From Erysipelotrichia bacterium (lineage in GTDB: Bacteria; Bacillota_I; Bacilli_A; Erysipelotrichales; Erysipelotrichaceae), in the NCBI GenBank assembly GCA_009929095.1, contig SABF01000008.1, forward strand, positions 1 to 22,286: 22,286 nt of DNA, in the 5' to 3' direction. Of the stretch, positions 8,123 to 15,346 are shown piece after piece (the stretch's first letter is position 1; the number at the start of each line of letters is the position of its first letter). The notes below the pieces were generated by a model that searched no databases, had not been told where the DNA came from, and saw nothing but the letters and a program-made list of their open reading frames with translations. A program made the position numbers and the translations under genes.

Positions 8123-9079
8123 CTAGTCTTCAGTGCCAGCCCCGGAATCAGCACAGGCATCGAGATACCACTGATCGTAGTACTTGTTCTCAGTCATGGT
8201 ATCGATGCTTGCATTGACGGCATCAATCAGAGAAGTTTCGCCTTTCTTTGCGGCGACAACAGTACCGGCAAAGTCAGCATAAGGAGTCAGATCAAATTCT
8301 ACGGTAGACTTGGAGAACTGACCGTTGGAAGATGCAGCATAGGTTTTGGCTGTGATGCAGTCAAATGCAATGGCATCAACTTTCTTGGCCTGCAGATCAA
8401 GGATGGCCTGATCAAGGGAAGTGACGAGTTCAAGTGATGCCCCGGGAATCTCATCTTCAACATACATCTGCTGCAGAGAACCTGCCTGAGCAGCGATGGT
8501 CTTGCCGGAGTAGTCATCGAGAGTCTTGTAGTCATCAACTGTATCTGTAAAGGTCAAGAGAGTATGGCAGGCGGCTGCAGAAGTGCTGGACTGATAGCCT
8601 TTGGAGAGTTCGAAGTTCTCTGCCCTGTCTTTCTTATAGCCGAAACCGGAGATGGCAAGATCGGCCTTTCCGGTATCGACGGAAGTCAGTACAGCGTTGA
8701 AGTCCATCGTCTCAATCTGAAGATCAACGCCGAGATTGTAGGCGATGTAGGAAGCGAGCATCATATCTGATCCTTTGACCATTCCGGTTGCTGAATCCAG
8801 ATACTCAGCCGGCGGATAGTCCGGTGAAGTGGCAACAACCAGCTTGCCGGAATCAAGAATCGCCTTGAGTTTGCCATCAGCTGCAGACAGATCAATGTCT
8901 GCTTTGGCAAGATTGGCTGTATCAATCAGCGACCAGGTGGCATTGACTGAATCAGATGCTTTGGAAGAAGCGGTACCGGCTGCTGCAGCGGAAGCTGTAC
9001 TGCTTGAGCCGCATGCGGTGAGACTGAAGGATAATGCGATGACGGATACTGCCTTGATTGCTTTATTGTGGTTTTTCAT
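8123..9079 (-). CDS. Amino acid ABC transporter substrate-binding lipoprotein
   Basis: A 318-residue periplasmic-binding-protein-like lipoprotein (SBP_bac_3 family), anchored outside the membrane to deliver an amino acid to the permease. The signal peptide starts M-K-N-H-N-K, followed by a hydrophobic stretch and the lipobox L-T-A-C-G. The mature part shows K-L-V-V-A-T-S-P-D-Y-P-P-A-E-Y and D-L-A-I-S-G-F, typical of the family. I chose the ATG at 9077-9079 because AAGGA lies about seven bases upstream; the ATG at 9098-9100 has no ribosome site and would add seven lysine-rich residues. The chosen start overlaps the stop of an upstream small ORF as ATGA. The T-box upstream points to arginine as ligand. 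Confidence 0.92.
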   Translation of the reverse strand: MKNHNKAIKAVSVIALSFSLTACGSSSTASAAAAGTASSKASDSVNATWSLIDTANLAKADIDLSAADGKLKAILDSGKLVVATSPDYPPAEYLDSATGMVKGSDMMLASYIAYNLGVDLQIETMDFNAVLTSVDTGKADLAISGFGYKKDRAENFELSKGYQSSTSAAACHTLLTFTDTVDDYKTLDDYSGKTIAAQAGSLQQMYVEDEIPGASLELVTSLDQAILDLQAKKVDAIAFDCITAKTYAASSNGQFSKSTVEFDLTPYADFAGTVVAAKKGETSLIDAVNASIDTMTENKYYDQWYLDACADSGAGTED

Positions 9080-9168
9080 TTTCTTTTCCTTTTTGTCCAT
9101 TCTGGACTTCTGTATGTTTGTCGGTCTGTTTCGCTGCTGCTGTCATCACATCGTCGCATTGTCATCAT
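9076..9168 (-). CDS. Putative 30-residue Arg-rich leader/small ORF, ATGA-coupled to the binding-protein gene
   Basis: Between the T-box terminator and the binding-protein gene is an ATG at 9168-9166. A very strong double ribosome site, AGGAGAGGAG, lies just before it; the first AGGAG is six bases from the ATG. The frame runs 30 codons to a TGA at 9078-9076 that overlaps the ATG of the next gene. The product has six Arg (tandem CGA at codons 5-6, CGA at 16, then AGA, AGG, AGA), one Cys, and ends K-R-K-R-K. The last basic residues are partly forced by the purine-rich ribosome site of the next gene, so only four Arg are free of that explanation. It may act as a coupling peptide or as an arginine-sensing leader. 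I recognise no family. Confidence 0.55.
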   Translation of the reverse strand: MMTMRRCDDSSSETDRQTYRSPEWTKRKRK

Positions 9169-9184
9169 TCTCCTCTCCTGAAAC

Positions 9185-9419
9185 AAAAAAGCCGTCTCTG
9201 CATATTCCAGAGACGACTCATAATCGCGGTACCACACTGGTTGCCGACTGCTGACAGCCGGCCACTCTTTCCGTTAACGCCGGATATACGTTTCTCCATA
9301 CTGTCAGTTCCGGAGAACTTCTTGCAGATGCGTTTCTCTGAAGAGGTTGCCGCCGGACTCCCACTCTGTTTCGGCTCGCTTATGGACAGCTTCAGATACT
9401 TTCTTCTGTTCGTTGAATT
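9185..9419 (-). ncRNA. T-box riboswitch leader (probable arginine specifier)
   Basis: The - strand carries the T-box sequence AGTGTGGTACCGCG (9238-9225), followed by a terminator stem CGTCTCT / AGAGACG (9215-9209 with 9199-9193) and six Ts (9190-9185). Upstream, Stem I is recognisable: AGTA then TCTGAAG pairs with CTTCAGA, followed by GAAACGCA, the expected position of the S-turn GAA and the specifier. CGC followed by A matches the glyQS layout (GAAA-codon-A) and reads arginine; ACG (Thr) would be followed by C instead of a purine. The UGGU of the T-box would pair with a tRNA 3' end ACCA, meaning discriminator A. Uncharged tRNA should favour read-through into the transporter operon. Confidence 0.93.
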
Positions 9420-9425
9420 GAGTAT

Positions 9426-9454
9426 AATATAGCCGCGCTGCAAATCGGTGTCAA
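9426..9454 (-). promoter_or_regulatory. Promoter of the T-box operon
   Basis: On the - strand TTGACA (9454-9449), 17-base spacer, TATATT (9431-9426). Transcription should start near 9419, just ahead of Stem I of the T-box. The -35 is a perfect consensus. Confidence 0.85.
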
Positions 9455-9470
9455 GCACAAAATGAAAATA

Positions 9471-9495
9471 TTACATCGTATGTAACAATTTACAT
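9471..9495. promoter_or_regulatory. Three alternating TTACAT half-sites in the divergent intergenic region
   Basis: TTACAT (9471-9476), ATGTAA (9480-9485) and TTACAT (9490-9495) lie nine to ten bases apart, about one helical turn. The first two form a palindrome with a 3-base spacer, the last two one with a 4-base spacer. They sit upstream of the T-box promoter and 30-55 bases before the HicA-like gene. The spacing does not match the GlnR/TnrA site (TGTNAN7TNACA). A repressor or activator site is likely; the binder is unknown. Confidence 0.45.
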
Positions 9496-9525
9496 TTTGG
9501 CAGAGCCATAAGGAGGTACAGAGAG

Positions 9526-10962
9526 ATGCAGGTACTTTGTATCAGAATGCCGCTGATCAAGGAAGCGGATAAGGAAACATTTGTAGAACTGTGCATTAGA
9601 TGGAATCAGGAAAATGCCTGGCAGCGCATTGAGGGCATTGCAAGAGAAAAAGGCCAGTACAGCCTTGCATTTCATGAGGGACCGAGATCTTTGATGTTTG
9701 CAGAGTTTGCGAAATATGACCTCTTGTCCATGAAGTATGAGATCGCTGACAGCCGCCGTATCGAAGCAGTGATGAACAGGGAGCGTCAGTTTATTACCAT
9801 CAGTGCATCTGTCAGTGAATCTGCGCCGGAGTCGGATGCGATATCTGCAGTCAACACTGTCATGGCACTCGCAAAACTGTTTATCCGTTCCGGCATAACT
9901 GATTCTGAATCTGGAATCGCATCTCCTGGTGAAGCAGTCAGTGTGAATGCATCTGACTATACAAAGGCGGTAAATGTCATTCTGAACCGTCAGCCATTTC
10001 TGATGCCGGCAGTCATTGTTTCCAGAACGAGCTTTGGCAGACCGGCAGTACCGCCGAAAAAAATCGCCGCCAGACTGATTGGCCTCGCTCATCTTCTGGT
10101 GTTGGAAGAAGATCGTGCTTCTACTTTATTGGTTTCAGACTGCGGAACGCTGGCCCCCTATGGCGGCAGAGTGGGAATCTATTATCCTGATGGAAAGAAC
10201 TCAATTCTGCATTCTGAAAATTTCGAGTCAGAGAAGAATGTGATTCAGGAAGTTCTCTCACAGCTTCAGACATGGCTGAAGAATCAGAAACCAGGTATGC
10301 TGGAACAGTACGATTCGATTTCAAATCACAGTGACAAGGGTGCCAGGCAGATCGTGACGGTCTCATCGTCCAGAGCTGGGTATGAGCAGAAACCGCTGCA
10401 GCCTAAAGCAGTGCATAAAGATGCGCTTGCTGAACTGCAGAAACAAATGGAAGAAATGCAGAAAAAACTTGCACAGGCTCAGAAAAAACAGACAGAACTT
10501 GAAGAAGACAGCAGCCGGCTGAAGCAGCAGAATCATGATCTGAAGCAGCAGCTGCTGCACATGAATATGCCGGGTGTGCTGATCCAGGGAGATGAGTCAG
10601 ATTATTATCCAGGCGAGATCAGATCACTGGCAATTGAGGCACTGGCAGGTGCCTGCGTCAATGCAGCGGAAGGAAGCAGAAGAAGGGATGTCTACCAGGA
10701 TCTGATCAAAGCCAACGGAAGCGACACCGCCTGTGCACAGCATGCCGCGCGCATCAAAAATCTGATGAAAGGATATTCTGTGATGACCAGTCCCATCAAA
10801 AGTGTTCTGGAGGCAGAAGGTTATTCGATCAGGGAAGAAGGGAAACACTGTAAGCTCCTATGGCACAATGATCCAAGGTATTATGCGATCGTTCCAAAGA
10901 GCGGCAGCGATGTAAGAGGCGGAGATAATATCGCCCGGGAAATGATACGTAAGTTTTACTGA
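9526..10962 (+). CDS. Coiled-coil protein with HicA-like C-terminal domain, function unknown
   Basis: A 478-residue soluble protein. Residues 1-270 hold an unassigned region with a block near 158-220 (P-A-V-I-V-S-R-T-S-F-G-R-P, then G-L-A-H-L-L-V, then G-R-V-G-I-Y-Y-P). Residues 296-346 are a Lys/Glu/Gln-rich coiled coil. Residues 357-397 read D-Y-Y-P-G-E-I then R-R-R-D-V-Y-Q-D-L-I. Residues 415-478 resemble the HicA mRNA-interferase fold: I-K-S-V-L-E-A-E-G-Y, E-E-G-K-H441-C-K-L, then a strand and S-G-S-D-V-R-G-G. I recall similar hypothetical proteins from Bacillota but cannot name a family. TAAGGAGG lies nine bases before the ATG. The MFS gene starts 30 bases later, so the two are likely co-transcribed. 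No HicB-like antitoxin is adjacent. Confidence 0.75.
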   Translation: MQVLCIRMPLIKEADKETFVELCIRWNQENAWQRIEGIAREKGQYSLAFHEGPRSLMFAEFAKYDLLSMKYEIADSRRIEAVMNRERQFITISASVSESAPESDAISAVNTVMALAKLFIRSGITDSESGIASPGEAVSVNASDYTKAVNVILNRQPFLMPAVIVSRTSFGRPAVPPKKIAARLIGLAHLLVLEEDRASTLLVSDCGTLAPYGGRVGIYYPDGKNSILHSENFESEKNVIQEVLSQLQTWLKNQKPGMLEQYDSISNHSDKGARQIVTVSSSRAGYEQKPLQPKAVHKDALAELQKQMEEMQKKLAQAQKKQTELEEDSSRLKQQNHDLKQQLLHMNMPGVLIQGDESDYYPGEIRSLAIEALAGACVNAAEGSRRRDVYQDLIKANGSDTACAQHAARIKNLMKGYSVMTSPIKSVLEAEGYSIREEGKHCKLLWHNDPRYYAIVPKSGSDVRGGDNIAREMIRKFY

Positions 10963-10992
10963 TTGGCAGTACAATAAAACAGAAAGGGGAAG

Positions 10993-12201
10993 ATGATGTT
11001 GAATAATAAGCGTGTATCTCGCCGTCTGAACTTATGGTACTGCGGTGGTCAGGCATTTTATTTCGGTGTTTTCTGCGCAGTTATAGGCTACGCATCTGTA
11101 TTTCTGCTCCATCGCGGCTTTGCCAATTCCCAGATTGGAATGATTCTGGCGGCTGGCAATCTGCTGGCTGTGATTGCGCAGCCATGGCTGGCTTCCTGGT
11201 CAGATGCACATCCGCAGATTCCGCTTTCCCGCAGTGTAATTATCATGGGTGCATCCATGGCTGCAGTGCTCCTGCTGGTTGTTTTCGTACCAATGAACAA
11301 GCTGATTCTATCCGTACTGCTCGTGCTGTGCATCATGATTCTGATGATCCTGATGGCACTGATGAATTCTCTGGCATTTGTGTATGAACCGCAGGGCTAC
11401 AGGATCAACTATGGTGTCGGGCGTGGACTGGGTTCTGGATTCTATGCGCTGACATCATTAATAATAGGGCAGATGGCAGATTGTATTTCACCTGAGATCA
11501 TTCCGATCATGGCCGTGATCTTTGCGACTCTGATGACGATATGCATTATCTTTTATCGTATTCCAAAGAATGAAATGCCAGCGCAGAAGGAAACAGTGTC
11601 TAAGGTTTCCGGCAGCCAGATGTCCTTTGTGCAATTTATCAAAACCTATCGAATCTACACCATATTCCTGCTTGGCATCGTACTCGTATATCTTGGGCAT
11701 ATGTTTATTAATGATTTCATGATTCAGATCCTGACGCCGCTGGGAGCGACTAACTCTGATATGGGTACTGCAATATCCTTTGCGGCAATTTTGGAAGTCC
11801 CGGTCATGTTTGCCTTTTCAAAGATTCTGAAGAGAGTAAAGTGCTCCGCAATTCTGAAGTTTTCCATGGTGATGTTTCTTGCCAAACATCTGATTACTTA
11901 TCTTGCGGTGAATATGACGATGATCTATATCGCACAGGGACTGCAGATGTTTGCCTATGCATTGATGTGCCCGGCATGTGTCTACTATGTCAATGAAGTG
12001 GTTAATCCCAAAGATCTCGTCAAGGGACAGTCGATGTCCAATATTGCGACTACTGCTGCAGGCATCCTTGCAAGCATGATGGGAGGCATCATGCTGGATT
12101 CTGTCGGCGTGCATACTGCACTTCTGATCTGTACTGTACTGACGGGCATCGGAGTCATCATTGTATTTATGACCGTGAATAAGGCAAGGAAACAGGCTTA
12201 A
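10993..12201 (+). CDS. MFS transporter (MFS_1-like / oligosaccharide- or nucleoside-symporter type)
   Basis: A 402-residue membrane protein with about 12 helices in two bundles and a middle basic loop (R-I-P-K-N-E-M-P near residue 190). The N-terminal R-L-N-L-W-Y-C-G-G-Q-A-F-Y-F-G-V-F and the Y-G-V-G-R-G-L-G-S-G-F-Y-A motif after helix 4 resemble the LacY/NupG-like branch, where this motif reads G-x-x-R-x-x-G-S. It probably imports a sugar or nucleoside with protons; the substrate is unknown. ATGs at 10993 and 10996 are adjacent; GGGGA at 10986-10990 is better placed for the second. Confidence 0.85.
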   Translation: MMLNNKRVSRRLNLWYCGGQAFYFGVFCAVIGYASVFLLHRGFANSQIGMILAAGNLLAVIAQPWLASWSDAHPQIPLSRSVIIMGASMAAVLLLVVFVPMNKLILSVLLVLCIMILMILMALMNSLAFVYEPQGYRINYGVGRGLGSGFYALTSLIIGQMADCISPEIIPIMAVIFATLMTICIIFYRIPKNEMPAQKETVSKVSGSQMSFVQFIKTYRIYTIFLLGIVLVYLGHMFINDFMIQILTPLGATNSDMGTAISFAAILEVPVMFAFSKILKRVKCSAILKFSMVMFLAKHLITYLAVNMTMIYIAQGLQMFAYALMCPACVYYVNEVVNPKDLVKGQSMSNIATTAAGILASMMGGIMLDSVGVHTALLICTVLTGIGVIIVFMTVNKARKQA

Positions 12202-12228
12202 TCGTTGATCTTAAAATATGATCTGATT

Positions 12229-12271
12229 CAGCTGCACTGAGATGTGATCTGCTTAGGTGCAGCTGTTTTTA
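12229..12271 (+). terminator. Rho-independent terminator after the MFS gene
   Basis: CAGCTGCAC (12229-12237) pairs perfectly with GTGCAGCTG (12257-12265), followed by TTTTT. It ends the HicA-like/MFS transcript. Confidence 0.9.
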
Positions 12272-12392
12272 CAACTTTCTGGGAGAGATACTGCATTCAA
12301 TCAGATGCTCGGTAAGTCATACTGTATTTTTTCTTGAAGGAACTGCTGAATTGATATCTGTTCATGCATGCAGATTCGGTCTGCGGGAACTA

Positions 12393-12420
12393 TTGCCTCT
12401 GTTTGGATTCGTGGTACAAT
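12393..12420 (+). promoter_or_regulatory. Promoter of the PTS EIIC gene
   Basis: TTGCCT (12393-12398), 16-base spacer, TACAAT (12415-12420), about 29 bases before the start codon. The upstream 120 bases (12272-12392) hold no gene. A 5-bp inverted repeat GCAGA-N5-TCTGC (12370-12384) just upstream could be a weak operator. Confidence 0.55.
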
Positions 12421-12448
12421 CTCACACAAGACACGGGGGGATGTATCA

Positions 12449-13540
12449 ATGAATCGAGTGTATGAGTTCTGTAAAAGAAAAGACATTGAAATATCAGTAA
12501 AGCGTTATGGAATTGATGCTCTGGGGGCAATGGCGCAGGGACTGTTCTGTTCCCTGCTGATTGGAACAATCATCAATACGCTGGGAGCACAGTTTCATAT
12601 TTCCTGGCTGACAGCAACAGCAGCGACAGTAGCAGGAATTGATTATACAGTCGGCGGTCTTGCGACGGCAATGAGCGGACCGGCAATGGCTGTAGCCATT
12701 GGCTATGCGCTGCATTGTCCGCCATTGGTTCTGTTCTCATTAATTACAGTTGGCTTTGCGTCGAATGCACTGGGTGGAGCCGGTGGCCCGCTGGCGGTAC
12801 TGTTTGTGGCAATTATCGCTTCTGAAGCTGGCAAGGCAGTATCCAGGGAAACCAAGGTTGATATTCTGGTCACTCCTTTAGTTACCATTGGCATTGGTGC
12901 AGTGCTTTCTGCCTGGTGGGCTCCGGCTCTTGGCAGTGCGGCCATGAAAGTTGGCAGTGTCATTATGTGGGCAACCGAACTGCAGCCGTTCTGGATGGGT
13001 ATGCTGGTATCAGCACTGGTAGGCATTGCACTGACACTGCCAATTTCTTCTGCAGCAATCTGTGCGGCGCTTGGTCTGACGGGTCTTGCAGGAGGTGCGG
13101 CACTGGCTGGCTGCTGTGCTCAGATGGTTGGCTTTGCGGTCATGTCATTTCATGAAAATGGATTCAGCGGCCTGATTTCTCAGGGCATTGGCACCAGCAT
13201 GCTTCAGATGGGAAATATCGTCAAGAATCCAAGGATTTGGATTGCACCGATTGCCGCTTCACTGATTACAGGTCCAATTTCCACCTGCCTGTTTCATCTT
13301 CAGATGAATGGCGCAGCAGTTTCTTCCGGTATGGGCACATGCGGTCTGGTTGGCCAGATCGGTGTATATACAGGCTGGATGAATGATATTGCGGCTGGAT
13401 TGAAAAGTTCCGTCACCGGTATGGACTGGCTTGGTCTGATTCTGATTTCCTTCGTGCTGCCGGCTGTTCTATGTCCGCTGATCAATCATTTTTTAGTGAA
13501 GATCGGATGGGTCAAACCTGGTGATATGAAACTGGATTGA
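12449..13540 (+). CDS. PfoR-like PTS EIIC membrane protein (PTS_EIIC_2 family), orphan
   Basis: A 363-residue very hydrophobic protein with eight to ten membrane helices, rich in Gly, Ala and Ser (G-G-L-A-T-A-M-S-G-P-A-M-A, G-F-A-S-N-A-L-G-G-A-G-G-P-L-A-V, and a late N-G-A-A-V-S-S-G-M-G-T-C-G-L-V-G-Q). These glycine-rich blocks are typical of the PTS_EIIC_2 family that includes Clostridium PfoR. No EIIA or EIIB domain is fused or adjacent, so substrate and even PTS dependence are open. An earlier in-frame start at 12368 lies upstream of the promoter and is rejected; the ATG at 12449 has GGGGGG eight bases before it. The stop codon abuts the stop of the convergent gene with no gap. Confidence 0.85.
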   Translation: MNRVYEFCKRKDIEISVKRYGIDALGAMAQGLFCSLLIGTIINTLGAQFHISWLTATAATVAGIDYTVGGLATAMSGPAMAVAIGYALHCPPLVLFSLITVGFASNALGGAGGPLAVLFVAIIASEAGKAVSRETKVDILVTPLVTIGIGAVLSAWWAPALGSAAMKVGSVIMWATELQPFWMGMLVSALVGIALTLPISSAAICAALGLTGLAGGAALAGCCAQMVGFAVMSFHENGFSGLISQGIGTSMLQMGNIVKNPRIWIAPIAASLITGPISTCLFHLQMNGAAVSSGMGTCGLVGQIGVYTGWMNDIAAGLKSSVTGMDWLGLILISFVLPAVLCPLINHFLVKIGWVKPGDMKLD

Positions 13541-15238
13541 TTAACTTAGACTGTCTGTCATATCCTGAAGGAGGGCTTCAAACTCCTGTACCTGCTTTAT
13601 AACCAAATCGTTATTTTGATTCTTTATACCCAGATGGCTGGATAAGATTTCATTCAGGATACTCTGGGCTTTTTTCTGCAGTTCAGCATCGGTAATTTCG
13701 CTGATCAGGATATCGAATTTGGTGACATCCCGCATGCCCTGTTCCAGCATGAGCAGCCGTATGCTTGGCCAGCAGGTTTGATTCCTGCCAGGATATACAA
13801 GCAGAGTATCTCCGGATTCATAGGTTTTATCATCTGTAGATTTCAAAGGATCTTCATTGAAGGCATCCAGCGCCCAGCGCACAAAGCCATTCATATGAGC
13901 TGCCTTTGCAAAGAGAATGGTCCAGATGGATTCCTGCGGATTGGAGAATGCAAAGGAGTTTGGATATTGATCGGTACAGGTATACATTGTTGTGGTTTTT
14001 CCTTCGGAGGTGCGCTGATCAGCAATTGCGGAAATCACTGCCGGATTTTCCTGAACCACATGTTCGGCAAATGATACTGCGTCAATATCATTAAGTATGG
14101 AAGTGTCATCCGGCATTTCGTTCATGTATACAGCAAGTTTAAGAGAAGTGCCGGTGCTGCCGGTATGATTTTTAAGCAGGGAGATGACTGCCTGTGTGCA
14201 GGAGGTGTTCTTTTCATCAACTGCCATGTATGTCATATCCAGCCAGTTCTTTTCTTCCAGATGTGCAGTGAAGTAATCTAGAAACAAGCCCCAGATGGTA
14301 TTCCAGTCATCGGTGCCTGGTTCGAGGTACATTGTCTGTTCCTGGGAAGTCACCTCATCCTGAAAGAGAATCCGGTTATATGACGGAAGGATGCTGAAGA
14401 CAAGAATCTTCTGATCAATCCCCATAGACATACAGGTCTCAACCCACGCATCAAACCGGGTATAATCAAAGTACCAGGAATAGTCAGCATATCTTGTCCA
14501 ATGAATCAAGGAAGGCACATCATCATAGATCTGATGCCCCCAGGGTTCATCTACAGCAGAGGCGGTAATCACTGATCCGCCGGCATCATGATACAGACTG
14601 AGTTCCTTTTTCAGATAATCAATATGAGCTGGACTGAAGACAGAATCAAATCCATAATAGCGAAGAGAAGATTGGGGATACTGCCAAAGCTCCATGGACA
14701 TGGAATTGCTGACAATCGTTCTGTCTATGACATGGAGGGTCAGAGATAAAGACTGCTCTGCTGATCCGCTTTCAAATGAGATAGTTCCGGTATAGGTTCC
14801 GGCCAGGGCATCTGCAGGAATGTGAATCTGCATCATCCAGCCGGTATCTGTTCCAGAAGACCGTTCATCAGTGACAATATCCTGTACCTGAATTGTGGAA
14901 GCAGTATCTGGATCTGTGGCGGCAGTGGAGTCAATACGGCCGATCTGAATCTGATCGGAAGGAATGACCTGACTGTCTGCAGATACAAGATCAGAAGCTG
15001 TGACAGCAGAAATCAGAGAAGCAGAGTATGCCCGGATATATACGGCATCATTCTTCCAGCCAGTGCATTCATAAGCATCTGTGCCGGATACAGTTCCGCT
15101 GAGATCAGAGAAGTACACTTTAGAAAAAGTACTTACAGTGGGAGCAGGGGAAGCAGCACTTGCTGTTTCTGAAGAGCAGCCGGTTATCAGAAGAACAGCG
15201 CACAGCAGCGGCATCAATTTTCTGACAGATGTATTCAC
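13541..15238 (-). CDS. GH123/DUF4091-like glycoside hydrolase lipoprotein
   Basis: A 565-residue lipoprotein. From the GTG at 15236-15238 the product begins with N-T-S-V-R-K, a hydrophobic stretch and the lipobox L-I-T-G-C-S-S. Residues 30-175 form a beta-rich N-terminal domain. The rest matches the GH123 catalytic domain: D-E-P-W-G-H-Q, S-W-Y-F-D-Y-T-R-F-D, and an adjacent Asp-Glu pair in Y-M-A-V-D341-E342 where the family places its substrate-assisted catalytic residues. Known members release beta-GalNAc from glycans, so it likely trims host or microbial amino-sugar glycans at the cell surface. The in-frame ATG at 15259 lies upstream of the likely transcription start and is rejected; neither start has a ribosome site. 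It is convergent with the EIIC gene. Confidence 0.8.
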   Translation of the reverse strand: MNTSVRKLMPLLCAVLLITGCSSETASAASPAPTVSTFSKVYFSDLSGTVSGTDAYECTGWKNDAVYIRAYSASLISAVTASDLVSADSQVIPSDQIQIGRIDSTAATDPDTASTIQVQDIVTDERSSGTDTGWMMQIHIPADALAGTYTGTISFESGSAEQSLSLTLHVIDRTIVSNSMSMELWQYPQSSLRYYGFDSVFSPAHIDYLKKELSLYHDAGGSVITASAVDEPWGHQIYDDVPSLIHWTRYADYSWYFDYTRFDAWVETCMSMGIDQKILVFSILPSYNRILFQDEVTSQEQTMYLEPGTDDWNTIWGLFLDYFTAHLEEKNWLDMTYMAVDEKNTSCTQAVISLLKNHTGSTGTSLKLAVYMNEMPDDTSILNDIDAVSFAEHVVQENPAVISAIADQRTSEGKTTTMYTCTDQYPNSFAFSNPQESIWTILFAKAAHMNGFVRWALDAFNEDPLKSTDDKTYESGDTLLVYPGRNQTCWPSIRLLMLEQGMRDVTKFDILISEITDAELQKKAQSILNEILSSHLGIKNQNNDLVIKQVQEFEALLQDMTDSLS

Positions 15239-15244
15239 ACAGGA

Positions 15245-15253
15245 ATTATAGCA
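15245..15253 (-). promoter_or_regulatory. Extended -10 promoter of the GH123-like gene
   Basis: TGC-TATAAT on the - strand, a perfect TATAAT with a TGN extension. Six bases separate it from the GTG start, which puts the expected transcription start on or next to the first codon. No convincing -35 is present (GCAGTG at 17 bases). Confidence 0.55.
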
Positions 15254-15292
15254 GAGCATGCGATCATCACTGCATGTACTTCAAATGCATAA

Positions 15293-15341
15293 CCAAAAAA
15301 GGAACAGATCACTGATTTCCATCAGGAATATCTGTTCCTTT
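15293..15341 (-). terminator. Rho-independent terminator after the LysR gene
   Basis: On the - strand AAAGGAACAGAT pairs with ATCTGTTCCTTT (12 bp; 15330-15341 with 15298-15309), an inner CTGAT/ATCAG stem fills the loop, and a T-run follows. It lies just past the LysR stop. Confidence 0.9.
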
Positions 15342-15346
15342 GCTTA

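Noticed and set aside
9080..9100. Upstream ATG (9100) as start of the binding protein
   Set aside because: No ribosome site, and it adds a lysine-rich stretch before a complete signal peptide; the ATG at 9079 has AAGGA correctly placed.
9058..9432. Open frames on the + strand over the T-box leader
   Set aside because: They run through the T-box, terminator and promoter; the structure is explained by the riboswitch on the other strand.
9480..9495. GlnR/TnrA nitrogen-control site
   Set aside because: The TGTAA and TTACA half-sites are 4 bases apart; GlnR/TnrA sites need 7.
12301..12486. 61-codon open frame on the - strand in the EIIC promoter region
   Set aside because: It covers the promoter and start of the EIIC gene and shows no family features.
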